Shown here piece after piece: positions 1-8,882 of a stretch of DNA of 64,000 nucleotides. This stretch comes from Burkholderiales bacterium (GTDB taxonomy: Bacteria > Pseudomonadota > Gammaproteobacteria > Burkholderiales > Casimicrobiaceae). Position numbers and translations under genes: made by a program. Position 1 is the stretch's first letter. Each line of letters starts with the position of its first letter. The stretch covers positions 1 through 64,000 of the forward strand of contig CAJPFI010000005.1 in the NCBI GenBank assembly GCA_905339295.1, read 5' to 3'. The notes under the pieces were generated by a model. It was not told the DNA's origin. It did not search any database and saw only the letters and a list, made by a program, of their open reading frames with translations.

Positions 1-11
1 CACCATGCGCC

Positions 12-124
12 GTGGGTCGGGCTTCAGCCCGACGCTGTCGAGGGCGGCGCACTCCCAGTGGGTCGGGCTTCAGCCCGACGCTGTCGAGGGCGGCGCATGA
101 CCGTGGGTCGGGCTTCAGCCCGAC
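12..124. repeat. Tandem array of a palindromic GTGGGTCGGGCTTCAGCCC-type element
   Basis: Three copies of a 22-nt element lie at 12-33, 58-79 and 103-124, about 45 nt apart. Each carries the perfect palindrome TCGGGCTTCAGCCCGA, and the spacer sequence GCTGTCGAGGGCGGCGC is partly shared between units. The same palindrome recurs at 30168-30298. Such REP-like hairpins are common between genes in proteobacterial genomes. No transposase is visible here. Confidence 0.9.
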
Positions 125-166
125 GCTGTCGCATAATCGCGGTTTTCGCATCGTGGAGACCGCACC

Positions 167-1027
167 ATGAGCACGATCAGGACCGTCGGCGTGATCGGCG
201 CCGGGACGATGGGCAACGGCATCGCGCAGGCGTGCGCCGTGTCCGGCATCCGCGCCGTGATGATCGACGTGTCCGACGCCGCGCTCGAGCGCGGGCGCTC
301 GACCATCGCCGGCAGCCTCGAGCGGCTGGTCAAGAAGGAGAAGCTCAGCGCCGCGCAGCGCGACGCCGCGCTCGCGCACGTCCATCCGACGACGCACTAC
401 GAGGACCTCGCGCACGCGGACCTCGTTGTCGAGGCGGCGACCGAGAACCCGGCGGTCAAGTTCGAGATCCTGCGGAAGGTCGACGCGATCGCGAAGGCCG
501 ACGCGGTCGTCGCATCGAACACGTCGTCGATCTCGATCACCCAGCTCGCGGCGGCCACTCGCCGCGGCGAGCGCTTCATCGGCATGCACTTCTTCAATCC
601 GGTGCCGATGATGGCGCTGGTCGAGCTGATCCGCGGGCTGCAGACCTCCGACGCGACCGTCGCGCTCGCCGAGGCGTTCGCGAAGCGCCTGGGCAAGACG
701 CCGATCGTCGTGCGCAACAGTCCAGGGTTCGCGGTCAACCGGATCCTTTGCCCGATGATCAACGAGGCGATCTTCGCGTTGCAGGAAGGGCTCGCGAGCG
801 CGCAGGCGATCGACGACGGGATGAGGCTCGGCTGCAACCACCCGATCGGCCCGCTCGCGCTCGCCGACATGATCGGGCTCGACGTGATGCTCGCGGTGAT
901 GGAGGTGTTCTACCGCGACTTCGCCGATCCGAAGTACCGCCCGGCGCCGTTGTTGCGCGAGATGGTCGCGGCGGGCTGGCTCGGTCGGAAGTCGGGAAAG
1001 GGGTTCTACGACTACGCGGCGCGATGA
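167..1027 (+). CDS. 3-hydroxyacyl-CoA (3-hydroxybutyryl-CoA) dehydrogenase
   Basis: This 286-residue protein should oxidise 3-hydroxyacyl-CoA to 3-ketoacyl-CoA with NAD, in beta-oxidation, phenylacetate breakdown or butyrate-type metabolism. The N-terminus has the Rossmann motif [14 protein letters not shown], the middle has the GMHFFNPVP stretch containing the catalytic histidine, and the C-terminal half is the dimerising helical domain with [16 protein letters not shown]. The length matches the single-domain family (about 280-290 residues). The ATG at 167 precedes the Rossmann strand by the expected few residues. The gene sits directly after the palindromic repeat array, so its promoter must lie within or beside those repeats. 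Confidence 0.92.
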   Translation: MSTIRTVGVIGAGTMGNGIAQACAVSGIRAVMIDVSDAALERGRSTIAGSLERLVKKEKLSAAQRDAALAHVHPTTHYEDLAHADLVVEAATENPAVKFEILRKVDAIAKADAVVASNTSSISITQLAAATRRGERFIGMHFFNPVPMMALVELIRGLQTSDATVALAEAFAKRLGKTPIVVRNSPGFAVNRILCPMINEAIFALQEGLASAQAIDDGMRLGCNHPIGPLALADMIGLDVMLAVMEVFYRDFADPKYRPAPLLREMVAAGWLGRKSGKGFYDYAAR

Positions 1028-1056
1028 GCGTGGCGTGAGGCGCGATCGTTCGCCGT

Positions 1057-1080
1057 TAGTGAGTGAGCGCTTGCATACTA
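1057..1080. promoter_or_regulatory. Imperfect 24-bp palindrome, candidate repressor operator
   Basis: The half-sites TAGTGAGTGAGC and GCTTGCATACTA match in 8 of 12 positions when one is reverse-complemented, centred on a GC step. It lies 62 nt before the next start codon. The size and symmetry resemble TetR-family operators near fatty-acid genes, but no TetR gene is present in the window, so the regulator is unknown. Confidence 0.3.
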
Positions 1081-1141
1081 CGCAGGCCACGTGGGTGATG
1101 CATTTCATCCCTGATACCCGCAATTTGACCGGAGGGCGCCG

Positions 1142-1825
1142 ATGAGCCTCGCCGGGCAGGGCGCCGTCGCCATCTGGCACGACATCGCGCCGGAGGGGCG
1201 CCCGGATTTCTACGCGTGGCACGGAAACGAGCACATGCCCGAGCGCACGGGGATCCCGGGGTTCCTGCGCGGGCGCCGCTACGTCGCGCTCGAAGGGTCG
1301 CCCGAGTACTTCAATCTCTACGAGACCGTCTCGCCGGCGACGGTCTCCGGCCCCGACTACCTGTCGCGCCTCAACCGTCCGACGCCGTGGACGGTCGCGA
1401 CGGTCAAGCACTTCCGGGGTGTTTCGCGATCGCTTTGCCGCGTCGCGGCGACTTTCGGCGAGGGGCAGGGCGGGCTGATCGCGACGTTTCGCTACGAGGT
1501 CGACGAGCAGGGCGCCGACCGGCACCGCGTGCGCATGGCGCAGGAGGTCCTGCCGCGGCTCGCGGCCGCGCCGGGCGTGGCCGGCTGCCACCTGCTGATC
1601 GCCGACGAGGCTGCGAGCTCGGTCGACACCGAGGAGCGCAAGGCGCGCGCGGAAGCAAACCTCGTTCCGCGCTGGATCGTGCTGGTCGAGAGCTGGGACG
1701 ACGAGGCGCCGTTCGCGGCGCTGTGCCGCGGCTTCTCCGCCGACGCGGTGTTCGCGGCGTCTCCCGCCGTCAACCTCTACCGGCTTCAGAATTCACGCGG
1801 CAAGCTGCCCTGGTCCGCTGCGTGA
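1142..1825 (+). CDS. EthD-like / dimeric alpha-beta barrel protein, function unknown
   Basis: This 227-residue soluble protein has no signal peptide. The N-terminal half contains WHGNEHMPERTGIPGFLRGR followed by a tyrosine- and leucine-rich strand pattern, typical of small ferredoxin-fold (EthD/DUF4286-type) proteins. The C-terminal half looks like a second, diverged copy of the same fold. These folds occur as small-molecule-degrading or binding proteins. A strong GGAGG-type ribosome site lies just before the ATG at 1142. The neighbours (hydroxyacyl-CoA dehydrogenase and a FAH-family hydratase) suggest a catabolic role, but no substrate can be named. Confidence 0.6.
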   Translation: MSLAGQGAVAIWHDIAPEGRPDFYAWHGNEHMPERTGIPGFLRGRRYVALEGSPEYFNLYETVSPATVSGPDYLSRLNRPTPWTVATVKHFRGVSRSLCRVAATFGEGQGGLIATFRYEVDEQGADRHRVRMAQEVLPRLAAAPGVAGCHLLIADEAASSVDTEERKARAEANLVPRWIVLVESWDDEAPFAALCRGFSADAVFAASPAVNLYRLQNSRGKLPWSAA

Positions 1826-1869
1826 GCGACGGATGGCGACGCCGCGGCGTCGCGCGGGGTGCCGGCCGG

Positions 1870-2643
1870 TCAGCGCACGGGGGCAGACAGCGCCAGGTCG
1901 ACGTCCCCGACCCCTTCGATGGTTGCCTGGACGCGGCACGGCCGGTCCACCGGCCGCGGCGGCGTGATGCTGCCGGTCGTCACGACCTGGCCCGCTCGCA
2001 ACCCGCCGAGCCCGTCGCACTGGGCGTTCGCCCACGCGACGATCGGCGCCCACGGGTCGCCCTGCGGATGGCCGCCGACGGCGTCGTGCACGCGCTCGCC
2101 GTCGATCCGCAGCGACACGCGGCAAGCCCTGAGGTCGAGCGTGCGGAACCCGCGCGTCTCGCCGCCGCAGACGTAGCCGGCGTTCCCCTGCAGGTCGGCG
2201 ACGAAGCGCGGGAACGGCGTGCCCGTCGACGGCATGCCGCCGCGCGCGGCGATCAGTTCTGCGCCGGCCAACGCCACCTCGACCGCGTCCTCGACTTCGC
2301 CTCGCGTGTACGGGCGCTGCGGGCGCGGCGGCAGGTCGCGCGCGAGACGGAACGCGATCTCGATCTCGAGGATCACCGGACGGTCCGGAGGGAGCGCGAC
2401 GGTCGAGCCGGACGCGCGCACGGCACCGTCGACCAGCGGCGCCGCGACCGGCGAGCCGTCGGGGCCGAAGCCGGTCTTCCAGCCCGCCACGCGCGCGCCC
2501 AGCGCGCGGACGATGACCGCCTGCGCCGCGTAGGCCTCGGCGATCGTCACGTTCAGCGGATCGAGGTCGGTCGTCGCCGCGGCGCGGCCGGAGCGGTGGG
2601 CGGCGGAAAGCAGCTGGGCGAGTCGGTCGGTCGAGGAGGGCAT
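1870..2643 (-). CDS. 2-keto-4-pentenoate hydratase / fumarylacetoacetase-family protein
   Basis: The 257-residue protein resembles MhpD-type hydratases, which add water to 2-hydroxypentadienoates in aromatic meta-cleavage pathways, or related decarboxylases. Visible features are GWKTGFG, the acidic EIEIAFRLARDL segment that supplies metal ligands in this family, and GGHPQGDPWAPIVAWAN near the C-terminus. A longer reading frame begins at 2682, but the ATG at 2643 fits the family N-terminus better. The gene converges on the EthD-like gene. No other aromatic ring-cleavage gene is nearby, so the exact reaction is open. Confidence 0.8.
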   Translation of the reverse strand: MPSSTDRLAQLLSAAHRSGRAAATTDLDPLNVTIAEAYAAQAVIVRALGARVAGWKTGFGPDGSPVAAPLVDGAVRASGSTVALPPDRPVILEIEIAFRLARDLPPRPQRPYTRGEVEDAVEVALAGAELIAARGGMPSTGTPFPRFVADLQGNAGYVCGGETRGFRTLDLRACRVSLRIDGERVHDAVGGHPQGDPWAPIVAWANAQCDGLGGLRAGQVVTTGSITPPRPVDRPCRVQATIEGVGDVDLALSAPVR

Positions 2644-2716
2644 CGGCAGGTCCGTCGAAGTGGAAGGGCGTCGGGGGGCCATGGGCGGCGAGGGGGAATC
2701 CGTCGGCGGCGTCGGG

Positions 2717-3397
2717 TCACTCGCCGTAGTTGCGCAGGCGCGCGAGGTCGAGCACGGTCACGCTGCCGTAGTCGACGCGCAGCAGTCCCTCCGCTTCGAG
2801 GCGCTTGAGCGCCTGGTTCACCCGCTGCCGCGACAGGCCGACGAGCTGGCCGAGCTCCTCCTGCGACGCCGCCAGCGACGTGCCGATGCCAGGGTAGAGC
2901 ACCGGATTGAACAGCCCCGCGAGCGATCGGGCGAGGCGCGCCTCGGGTCCGCGCAGCCGGTCGTGCTCGACCATCGCGATGAACTGCGCCAGGCGTTCGT
3001 TCAACTGGACGAGGACGAAGCGGTTGAAGGCGACGTTGGTGTCGAGCAGGCGCATGAACGTCGCCCGCGGCATGTAGGCGATCTCCGAGTCGCGCAGCGC
3101 GACGATGTCGTAGCGGCGCGGCTCATCCTTGAGGAGCGATCCCTCGCCGAACCACCCGCCGGTCCCGATCCCGGTGAAGCTCATCGGCTTGCCGTCGACC
3201 GACACGTTGGCCATCTTGACGAGGCCGTCGACGACGCCGATCCAGTGATCGACCGGCTCGCCCTTGCGGCACACGAGACCTCCCGCCGGGCACGACCGTA
3301 CGACCGACTCCGACAGGATGCGGTCGAGGTCGGCGGGCGAGCACGTGCGCGCCCACGCGCTCGCTTCCAGCATCCGGCGCAGGGTCGAGGAGGGCAT
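2717..3397 (-). CDS. Crp/Fnr-family transcriptional regulator
   Basis: This 226-residue protein has an N-terminal cyclic-nucleotide-binding-type beta-barrel (roughly residues 25-120, with GGWFGEGSLLKDEPRRYD) and a C-terminal winged helix (SQEELGQLVGLSRQRVNQAL). It has no FNR-type cysteine cluster, so it probably senses a small ligand rather than oxygen through an iron-sulfur cluster. The ATG at 3397 is preferred over an upstream one at 3526 because it gives a normal family length. It is divergent from the acyl-CoA synthetase/ABC transporter block, which it may control. Confidence 0.88.
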   Translation of the reverse strand: MPSSTLRRMLEASAWARTCSPADLDRILSESVVRSCPAGGLVCRKGEPVDHWIGVVDGLVKMANVSVDGKPMSFTGIGTGGWFGEGSLLKDEPRRYDIVALRDSEIAYMPRATFMRLLDTNVAFNRFVLVQLNERLAQFIAMVEHDRLRGPEARLARSLAGLFNPVLYPGIGTSLAASQEELGQLVGLSRQRVNQALKRLEAEGLLRVDYGSVTVLDLARLRNYGE

Positions 3398-3725
3398 CGG
3401 GGCGGGAAGGAAGGGAGGCGGCGGGGCGGCTCGACGGGTCCGGACCCGTGGGACCGCCGAGGGCGGAATGTCGGCCCGGCGACAGCCGCGCCCGCGGCGC
3501 ATGGCGTAAGGTCGGCCCGTCCGCAAAGCAGATTCTACGCGGCGGGACCGGCACGCGCCTCGAGCGCGAGCGCGGGAGCGGTCGTCCCGCGTTGCCGCCG
3601 CCCCCCGCAGGACCTAAGATGTCAGGTCCGGCCGCGAATTTTCCGGCCGGCCGATCGGCGACCGTCCGCCCAAGAGACGGCGCCCTGTGCGGGATCGCGT
3701 GCGACCCGCGCAGCGAGGAGGAGCC
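3398..3725. other. Divergent intergenic region between the Crp/Fnr gene and the acyl-CoA synthetase gene
   Basis: These 328 nt carry no convincing gene. The left part is GC-rich without obvious signals. The right part holds the inverted repeat at 3610-3629 and an AT-containing patch, GCGAATTTTCCG, at 3634-3645. The same 12-mer occurs at 13784-13795 just after the second Crp/Fnr gene. Confidence 0.6.
3610..3629. promoter_or_regulatory. Perfect inverted repeat GGACCT-N8-AGGTCC, candidate operator
   Basis: The half-sites GGACCT and AGGTCC are perfect complements separated by 8 nt. The element lies 96 nt before the acyl-CoA synthetase ATG and 212 nt before the divergent Crp/Fnr start. A 20-bp two-fold symmetric site there is a reasonable operator for the divergent regulator, although it does not match the E. 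coli CRP consensus. Confidence 0.4.
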
Positions 3726-5684
3726 ATGGAGCAGGCGCTCGACACGTTTCCGCGCCGGCTGCTGCATCACGCGGCGGTTCGGCCGCGCCATCCGTCCACG
3801 CGCGAGAAGCACCTCGGCATCTGGCAGACATGGCCGTGGGCCGACGTCGCCGGCGAGGTGCGCGCGCTCGCCTGCGGCCTGGCGACGATCGGGTTCCGGC
3901 GCGGCGACCACCTCGCGATCATCGGCGACAACCGCCCGCGGCTGTACTGGGCGATGCTGGCGGCGCAGTGCGTCGGCGGCGTGCCGGTCCCGATGTACCA
4001 GGACGCGCCGGCCAACGAGTTCGTCTACGTGCTCAACGACGCCGCGATCGCCTTCGCGGTCGTCGAGGACCAGGAGCAGGTCGACAAGATGCTCGAGGCG
4101 CGGCCGCAGGTCCCCACGCTCTCGCACATCGTGTACGACGACCCGCGCGGCATGCGCGGCTACGCGGGACCGGGCTACGAGGGCGTCGGAAGCTACGACG
4201 CCCTCGTCGCGGCGGGGCGCGAGTACGACCGCGCGCATCCGGGATTCTTCGACGCGGCGGTCGCGAAGGGCCGCGCGGACGACGTGTCGGTGATGCTCTA
4301 CACGTCGGGGACGACCGGCAAGCCCAAGGGCGTGCGCCAGAGCCACAAGGCGTTCATCGCCGCGGCGGAAGGCGGCGCGGGGTTCGACGGGCTCACCGCG
4401 GACGACAGCATCCTGTCGTACCTGCCGATGGCGTGGGTCGGCGACCACCTGTTCAGCTTCGCGCAGTGGCTGGTCGCGGGCTTCACGATCAACTGCCCCG
4501 AGTCCGGCGACACCGTGATGACCGACCTGCGCGAGATCGGGCCGACCTACTATTTCGCGCCGCCGCGCATCTTCGAGAACCTGCTCACCCAGGTGATGAT
4601 CCGGATGGAGGACGCGGGCGCGATCAAGCGCTGGATGTTCCGCCGCGCCATGGACGTCGCGAAGCGCTGCGGCGCCGACATCCTCGACGGCAAGCCGGTG
4701 GGGACCCTCGACCGGATCACCTATGCGATCGGCGACCTGTTCGTCTACGGCCCGCTGCGCAACGTGCTCGGCATGAGCCGCATCCGCGTCGCGTACACGG
4801 CGGGCGCCGCGATCGGCCCCGACCTGTTCCGCTTCTACCGCTCGATCGGCATCAACCTGAAGCAGCTCTACGGCTCGACCGAGACCTGCGCGTACGTGTG
4901 CCTGCAGCCGAACCGCGGCGTGAAGCTCGAGACCGTCGGCCCGCCCGCGCCCAGCGTCGAGGTGAAGATCGGCGAGAACAGCGAGGTGCTGGTGCGCGGG
5001 CCGATGCTGCTCACCGAGTACTACAACCGTCCGGACGCGACCGCCGAGTCGATCGATCCCGACGGCTACTTCCGCACCGGCGACGCCGGCATCTTCGACG
5101 CCGACGGGCACCTGCGCATCATCGACCGCTCGAAGGACGTCGGCAGCCTCTCCGGCGGCGCGATGTTCGCGCCGAACTACCTCGAGAACAAGCTCAAGTT
5201 CTTCCCGCACATCAAGGAGGCGGTCGCGTTCGGCCACGGCCGGGAGATGGTGTGCGCGTTCATCAACATCGACATGGGCTCGGTAGGCAACTGGGCGGAG
5301 CGGCGCGGGCTCGCCTACTCGGGCTACGCGGACCTCGCGACCAAGCCCGAGGTGATCGACCTCGTCCGCGCATGCGTCGAGGATGTCAACGCCCAGCTCG
5401 CCTCCGAGCCCGGGCTCGCGGAATCGCAGGTCCGCCGCTTCCTGGTCCTGCACAAGGAGCTCGACCCGGACGACGACGAGCTGACGCGCACGCGCAAGGT
5501 GCGCCGCGGGTTCGTCGCCGAGAAGTACGGCGTGCTGATCGACGCGCTCTACGGCGGGCGCAAGGTGCAGCACATCGCGACGCAGGTGAAGTTCGAGGAC
5601 GGGCGCACCGGCATGGTGGCCGCGGACCTGCGGATCGAGGACGCGAAGACCTTCCCGGCCGGCGCCGCGAGGAAGGCGGCATGA
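3726..5684 (+). CDS. AMP-dependent long-chain acyl-CoA synthetase (FadD-type)
   Basis: The 652-residue enzyme should activate a carboxylic acid to its CoA thioester through an acyl-AMP intermediate. It contains the P-loop YTSGTTGKPKG at about residues 192-202, the adenylate motif YGSTET, the GYFRTGDAG motif and the hinge region RSKDVGSLSGG. The length fits long-chain acyl-CoA synthetases of the FadD15 type. The ATG at 3726 is preceded by AGGAGGAG, a strong ribosome site. It heads a same-strand block with a complete LIV-type ABC transporter, which suggests that it activates whatever that transporter imports. Substrate chain length or aromaticity cannot be read from the sequence. Confidence 0.9.
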   Translation: MEQALDTFPRRLLHHAAVRPRHPSTREKHLGIWQTWPWADVAGEVRALACGLATIGFRRGDHLAIIGDNRPRLYWAMLAAQCVGGVPVPMYQDAPANEFVYVLNDAAIAFAVVEDQEQVDKMLEARPQVPTLSHIVYDDPRGMRGYAGPGYEGVGSYDALVAAGREYDRAHPGFFDAAVAKGRADDVSVMLYTSGTTGKPKGVRQSHKAFIAAAEGGAGFDGLTADDSILSYLPMAWVGDHLFSFAQWLVAGFTINCPESGDTVMTDLREIGPTYYFAPPRIFENLLTQVMIRMEDAGAIKRWMFRRAMDVAKRCGADILDGKPVGTLDRITYAIGDLFVYGPLRNVLGMSRIRVAYTAGAAIGPDLFRFYRSIGINLKQLYGSTETCAYVCLQPNRGVKLETVGPPAPSVEVKIGENSEVLVRGPMLLTEYYNRPDATAESIDPDGYFRTGDAGIFDADGHLRIIDRSKDVGSLSGGAMFAPNYLENKLKFFPHIKEAVAFGHGREMVCAFINIDMGSVGNWAERRGLAYSGYADLATKPEVIDLVRACVEDVNAQLASEPGLAESQVRRFLVLHKELDPDDDELTRTRKVRRGFVAEKYGVLIDALYGGRKVQHIATQVKFEDGRTGMVAADLRIEDAKTFPAGAARKAA

Positions 5685-5736
5685 CGCGCGCGCGGCACGC
5701 GGCGCCGCGGGCCGGGGCGCGGGGAAGGGGCGCCGC

Positions 5737-6531
5737 ATGATGACGGCCGCCGAGCGCCGTTCCGGCGACGTCATCCTGAAGCTCGAGAACATCTCGCTCG
5801 CGTTCGGCGGCGTGAAGGCGCTTTCCGACATCACGTTCGACGTGCGCGAGCACGAGGTGCGCGCGATCATCGGCCCGAACGGCGCGGGCAAGAGCTCGAT
5901 GCTCAACGTCATCAACGGCGTCTACCACCCGCAGCAGGGGACGATCACGTTCCACGGCAAGGTGCGGCACGGCATGAACCCGCACGACGCGGCGGCCCAC
6001 GGCATCGCGCGCACGTTCCAGAACATCGCGCTGTTCAAGGGCATGACCGTCCTCGACAACATCATGACCGGGCGCAACCTGAAGATGAAGGCGAGCTTCG
6101 TCGAGCAGGCGATATGGATCGGCCGCGCGCGGCGCGAGGAGCTCGAGCAGCGCGCCAAGGTCGAGGAGATCATCGACTTCCTCGAGATCCAGCACATCCG
6201 CAAGACGCCTGTCGGACGCCTGCCCTACGGGCTGCAGAAGCGCGTCGAGCTCGCCCGCGCGCTCGCGGCCGAGCCGTCGATGCTGCTGCTCGATGAGCCG
6301 ATGGCCGGCATGAGCGTCGAGGAGAAGCAGGACATGTGCCGCTTCGTGCTCGACGTGAACGAGCAGTACGGGACCACGATCGTGCTGATCGAGCACGACA
6401 TGGGCGTGGTGATGGACATCTCGGACCGCGTGGTCGTGCTCGACTACGGCAGGAAGATCGCCGACGGCCGCCCCGACGAGGTTCGCGGCGACCAGGCCGT
6501 GATCGACGCCTACCTGGGAGTGGCGCATTGA
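5737..6531 (+). CDS. LIV-type ABC transporter ATP-binding protein (LivG family)
   Basis: This 264-residue ATPase subunit would power import through the two permeases encoded downstream. It shows Walker A GPNGAGKSS, the signature region LPYGLQKRVELARAL, Walker B MLLLDEP and the switch histidine in IEHDMGVVM. The size and the FARTFQNIALF-type Q-loop region (here ARTFQNIALFKGMTV) are typical of LivG. A purine-rich GGAAGGGG site precedes the ATG at 5737, and an ATG at 5740 is an alternative. The signature departs slightly from the usual LSYGxQR. Confidence 0.93.
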   Translation: MMTAAERRSGDVILKLENISLAFGGVKALSDITFDVREHEVRAIIGPNGAGKSSMLNVINGVYHPQQGTITFHGKVRHGMNPHDAAAHGIARTFQNIALFKGMTVLDNIMTGRNLKMKASFVEQAIWIGRARREELEQRAKVEEIIDFLEIQHIRKTPVGRLPYGLQKRVELARALAAEPSMLLLDEPMAGMSVEEKQDMCRFVLDVNEQYGTTIVLIEHDMGVVMDISDRVVVLDYGRKIADGRPDEVRGDQAVIDAYLGVAH

Positions 6532-6690
6532 ACCTCCGGCACCGGGGATCGCGGGACAGGCTGCGCAGGCGCATCACGGCCGTGCGGCCGCCCGAGGGCG
6601 GCCGGCCGGTGTTCCGGTCGACGCTGCCCGCGGTCGCCGGCAATCCGCCGCCCCGCCCCCCGCTCCCCGACAACCGCCGCTAGCCCTGCC

Positions 6691-7584
6691 ATGTCCTTCT
6701 TCTTCGAAGTCCTGATCGGCGGCCTGCTCTCGGGCGTGATGTACTCGCTCGTCGCGCTCGGCTTCGTGCTGATCTACAAGGCGTCCGGGGTGTTCAACTT
6801 CGCGCAGGGCGCGATGGTGTTCCTCGCGGCGCTGACCTTCGTCGGCCTGCGCGAGATGGGCATCGACTTCTGGATCGCGTTCGTGATCACGCTGGGCGTG
6901 ATGGTCGTGCTGGGGCTGCTGACCGAGCGCATCGTGCTGCGCCCGCTCGTCAACCAGCCGCAGATCACGCTGTTCATGGCGACGATCGGGCTCACGTTCG
7001 TCATCGAAGGCGTGGCGCAGCTCGTCTGGGATTCGCAGCCGCACAACCTCGACCTCGGGATCCAGGACGTGCCGCTCCCGTGGATCAGCGACTCGACCGG
7101 GATGAACATATCGACGTTCGACATCACGGCCGCGGGGATCGCCGCGGTGCTGGTGACGTCGCTCGCGCTGTTCTTCAGCCGCACGAGGATCGGACGGGCG
7201 CTGCGCGCGGTCGCCGACGACCACCAGGCGGCGCTCGCGGTGGGCATCCCGCTGCAGCACATCTGGGGCATCGTCTGGGCGGTGGCGGGCTTCGTCGCGC
7301 TGGTGGCGGGGATGCTCTGGGGCGCGCGGAACGGCGTGCAGTTCTCGCTCACGTTCCTCGCGCTGAAGGCGCTGCCGGTGCTGATCCTCGGCGGCTTCGA
7401 GTCGGTCCCCGGCGCGATCGTAGGCGGGCTCATCATCGGCGCCGCCGAGAAGCTCGCCGAGGTCTATATCGGGCCGATGGTCGGCGGCGGCATCGAGGGG
7501 TGGTTCCCGTACGTGCTGGCGCTGCTGTTCCTGCTGGTGCGGCCGGAGGGGCTGTTCGGCGAAAAACACATCGATCGAGTATGA
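6691..7584 (+). CDS. LIV-type ABC transporter permease (LivH family)
   Basis: The 297-residue polytopic membrane protein has about eight hydrophobic segments. It begins with FEVLIGGLLSGVMYSLVALG, the characteristic LivH start, and has the conserved RTRIGRALRAVADD cytoplasmic loop (ABC-contacting EAA-like region) around residues 168-182. It ends with a LLVRPEGLFGEKH tail. It should form the inner-membrane channel together with the LivM-type protein at 7806. It is separated from the ATPase gene by 159 nt on the same strand. Confidence 0.93.
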   Translation: MSFFFEVLIGGLLSGVMYSLVALGFVLIYKASGVFNFAQGAMVFLAALTFVGLREMGIDFWIAFVITLGVMVVLGLLTERIVLRPLVNQPQITLFMATIGLTFVIEGVAQLVWDSQPHNLDLGIQDVPLPWISDSTGMNISTFDITAAGIAAVLVTSLALFFSRTRIGRALRAVADDHQAALAVGIPLQHIWGIVWAVAGFVALVAGMLWGARNGVQFSLTFLALKALPVLILGGFESVPGAIVGGLIIGAAEKLAEVYIGPMVGGGIEGWFPYVLALLFLLVRPEGLFGEKHIDRV

Positions 7585-7764
7585 GTCCACGGCGACGTTC
7601 GCACCGCATTGGACCGGACGCTTGCAGCGCCGGTCAATGCGCCACGACCGTCGCCCGGTCATCGCAACACCGGGCATCGTGTGGCGCGGCCGGCCTGCGA
7701 CGAGCGTTTCCCGATCGAACCCATGACGACGGCGCCCGATGCGCCACCACCGAGACTCCACCGC

Positions 7765-7799
7765 TCTGTCCTCTGTCCTCTGACTTCTGACTTCTGACC
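7765..7799 (+). repeat. Five tandem 7-nt repeats in the leader of the LivM-type gene
   Basis: The units read TCTGTCC, TCTGTCC, TCTGACT, TCTGACT, TCTGACC, followed by a partial ACTGAA running into the ATG at 7806. The array occupies the place where a ribosome-binding site would be expected, and no good Shine-Dalgarno sequence is visible between it and the start codon. Copy-number change would alter leader length. Confidence 0.85.
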
Positions 7800-7805
7800 A
7801 CTGAA

Positions 7806-8882
7806 ATGCTGTACCGCGAAGCCGGCCAGTTCAAGACGTCGTACGCGGCGGACCAGCAGGTGTTTCCGATCCGGCAGGACCGGATCGGGGTCGCCGCCGC
7901 GCTGGTCGTCGCGTTCCTCGTCGTGCCGCTCGTCGCGAACCAGTACTGGCTGTCGGCGATCCTGACGCCGTTCCTGATCTTCGCGCTCGCGACCATCGGG
8001 CTCAACATCCTGACCGGCTACGCGGGCCAGCTCTCGCTCGGGACCGCGGCCTTCATGGCGGTCGGCGCGTTCGCCGCGTACAACTTCGTGCTGCGCGTCC
8101 CCGACATGCCGATCCTGCTGGCCTTCGCGCTGGCCGGGGTGAGCGCCGCGCTCATCGGCATCGTGTTCGGGCTGCCCAGCCTGCGCATCAAGGGGTTCTA
8201 CCTCGCGGTGGCCACGCTCGCGGCCCAGTTCTTCGTCGTCTGGGCGCTCACGCACTTCCCCTGGTTCTCGAACTACAGCACGTCGGGCGTGATCAGCGCG
8301 CAGAAGATGGAGATCCTGGGCTTCGCGTTCGACACGCCGGTCAGGAAGTACCTGCTGGCGCTCTCCATCGTCGCCGTGCTGGCGATCGCGGCGAAGAACA
8401 TGGTGCGCAGCTCGGTCGGGCGAGCGTGGATGGCCGTGCGCGACATGGACGTCGCGGCCGCCGTGATCGGGATCCGGCCGCTGCCCACCAAGCTGCTGGC
8501 GTTCGCGATCAGCTCGTTCTACTGCGGCGTGGCCGGGGCGCTCTACGCGTTCGCGTACCTCGGCACGGTCGAGCCGGAGGGCTTCAACCTCGACCTGTCG
8601 TTCCGGATCCTTTTCATGGTCATCATCGGCGGCGTCGGCAGCATCCTCGGTTCGTTCCTCGGCGCGGCGTTCATCGTGCTGCTGCCGATCTTCCTGAACA
8701 CCATGGCGCCGCTGCTCGAGCACCGGCTGGGTCTGCAGCTTCCGGCCGGCCTCACGTCGAACCTCGAGCTGATCGTGTTCGGCAGCCTGATCATCTTCTT
8801 CCTGGCCGTGGAGCCGCATGGGCTGGCTCGCCTGTGGCAGATCGGGAAGGAGAAGCTGCGGCTGTGGCCGTTCCCGCACTGA
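7806..8882 (+). CDS. LIV-type ABC transporter permease (LivM family)
   Basis: The 358-residue membrane protein has around ten hydrophobic segments, including GLNILTGYAGQLSLGTAAFMAVGAF in pieces, the LivM hallmark. The cytoplasmic loop SSVGRAWMAVRDMDVAAAVIG is the conserved ATPase-contacting region. It pairs with the LivH-type permease to form the translocation pore. The first 35 residues, including KTSYAADQQVFPIRQDR, form a hydrophilic N-terminal extension seen in the AMP-ligase-linked LivM subfamily. Translation starts directly after the heptamer repeat array. Confidence 0.93.
   Translation: MLYREAGQFKTSYAADQQVFPIRQDRIGVAAALVVAFLVVPLVANQYWLSAILTPFLIFALATIGLNILTGYAGQLSLGTAAFMAVGAFAAYNFVLRVPDMPILLAFALAGVSAALIGIVFGLPSLRIKGFYLAVATLAAQFFVVWALTHFPWFSNYSTSGVISAQKMEILGFAFDTPVRKYLLALSIVAVLAIAAKNMVRSSVGRAWMAVRDMDVAAAVIGIRPLPTKLLAFAISSFYCGVAGALYAFAYLGTVEPEGFNLDLSFRILFMVIIGGVGSILGSFLGAAFIVLLPIFLNTMAPLLEHRLGLQLPAGLTSNLELIVFGSLIIFFLAVEPHGLARLWQIGKEKLRLWPFPH

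Noticed and set aside
3123-5915. 930-codon minus-strand open frame opposite the acyl-CoA synthetase
   Set aside because: Shadow frame with Arg/Val/Asp-rich composition. The opposite strand encodes a textbook AMP-binding enzyme.
7765-7799. Tandem heptamers considered as a CRISPR-like array
   Set aside because: Units are 7 nt and contiguous without spacers, and there are no cas genes in the window.
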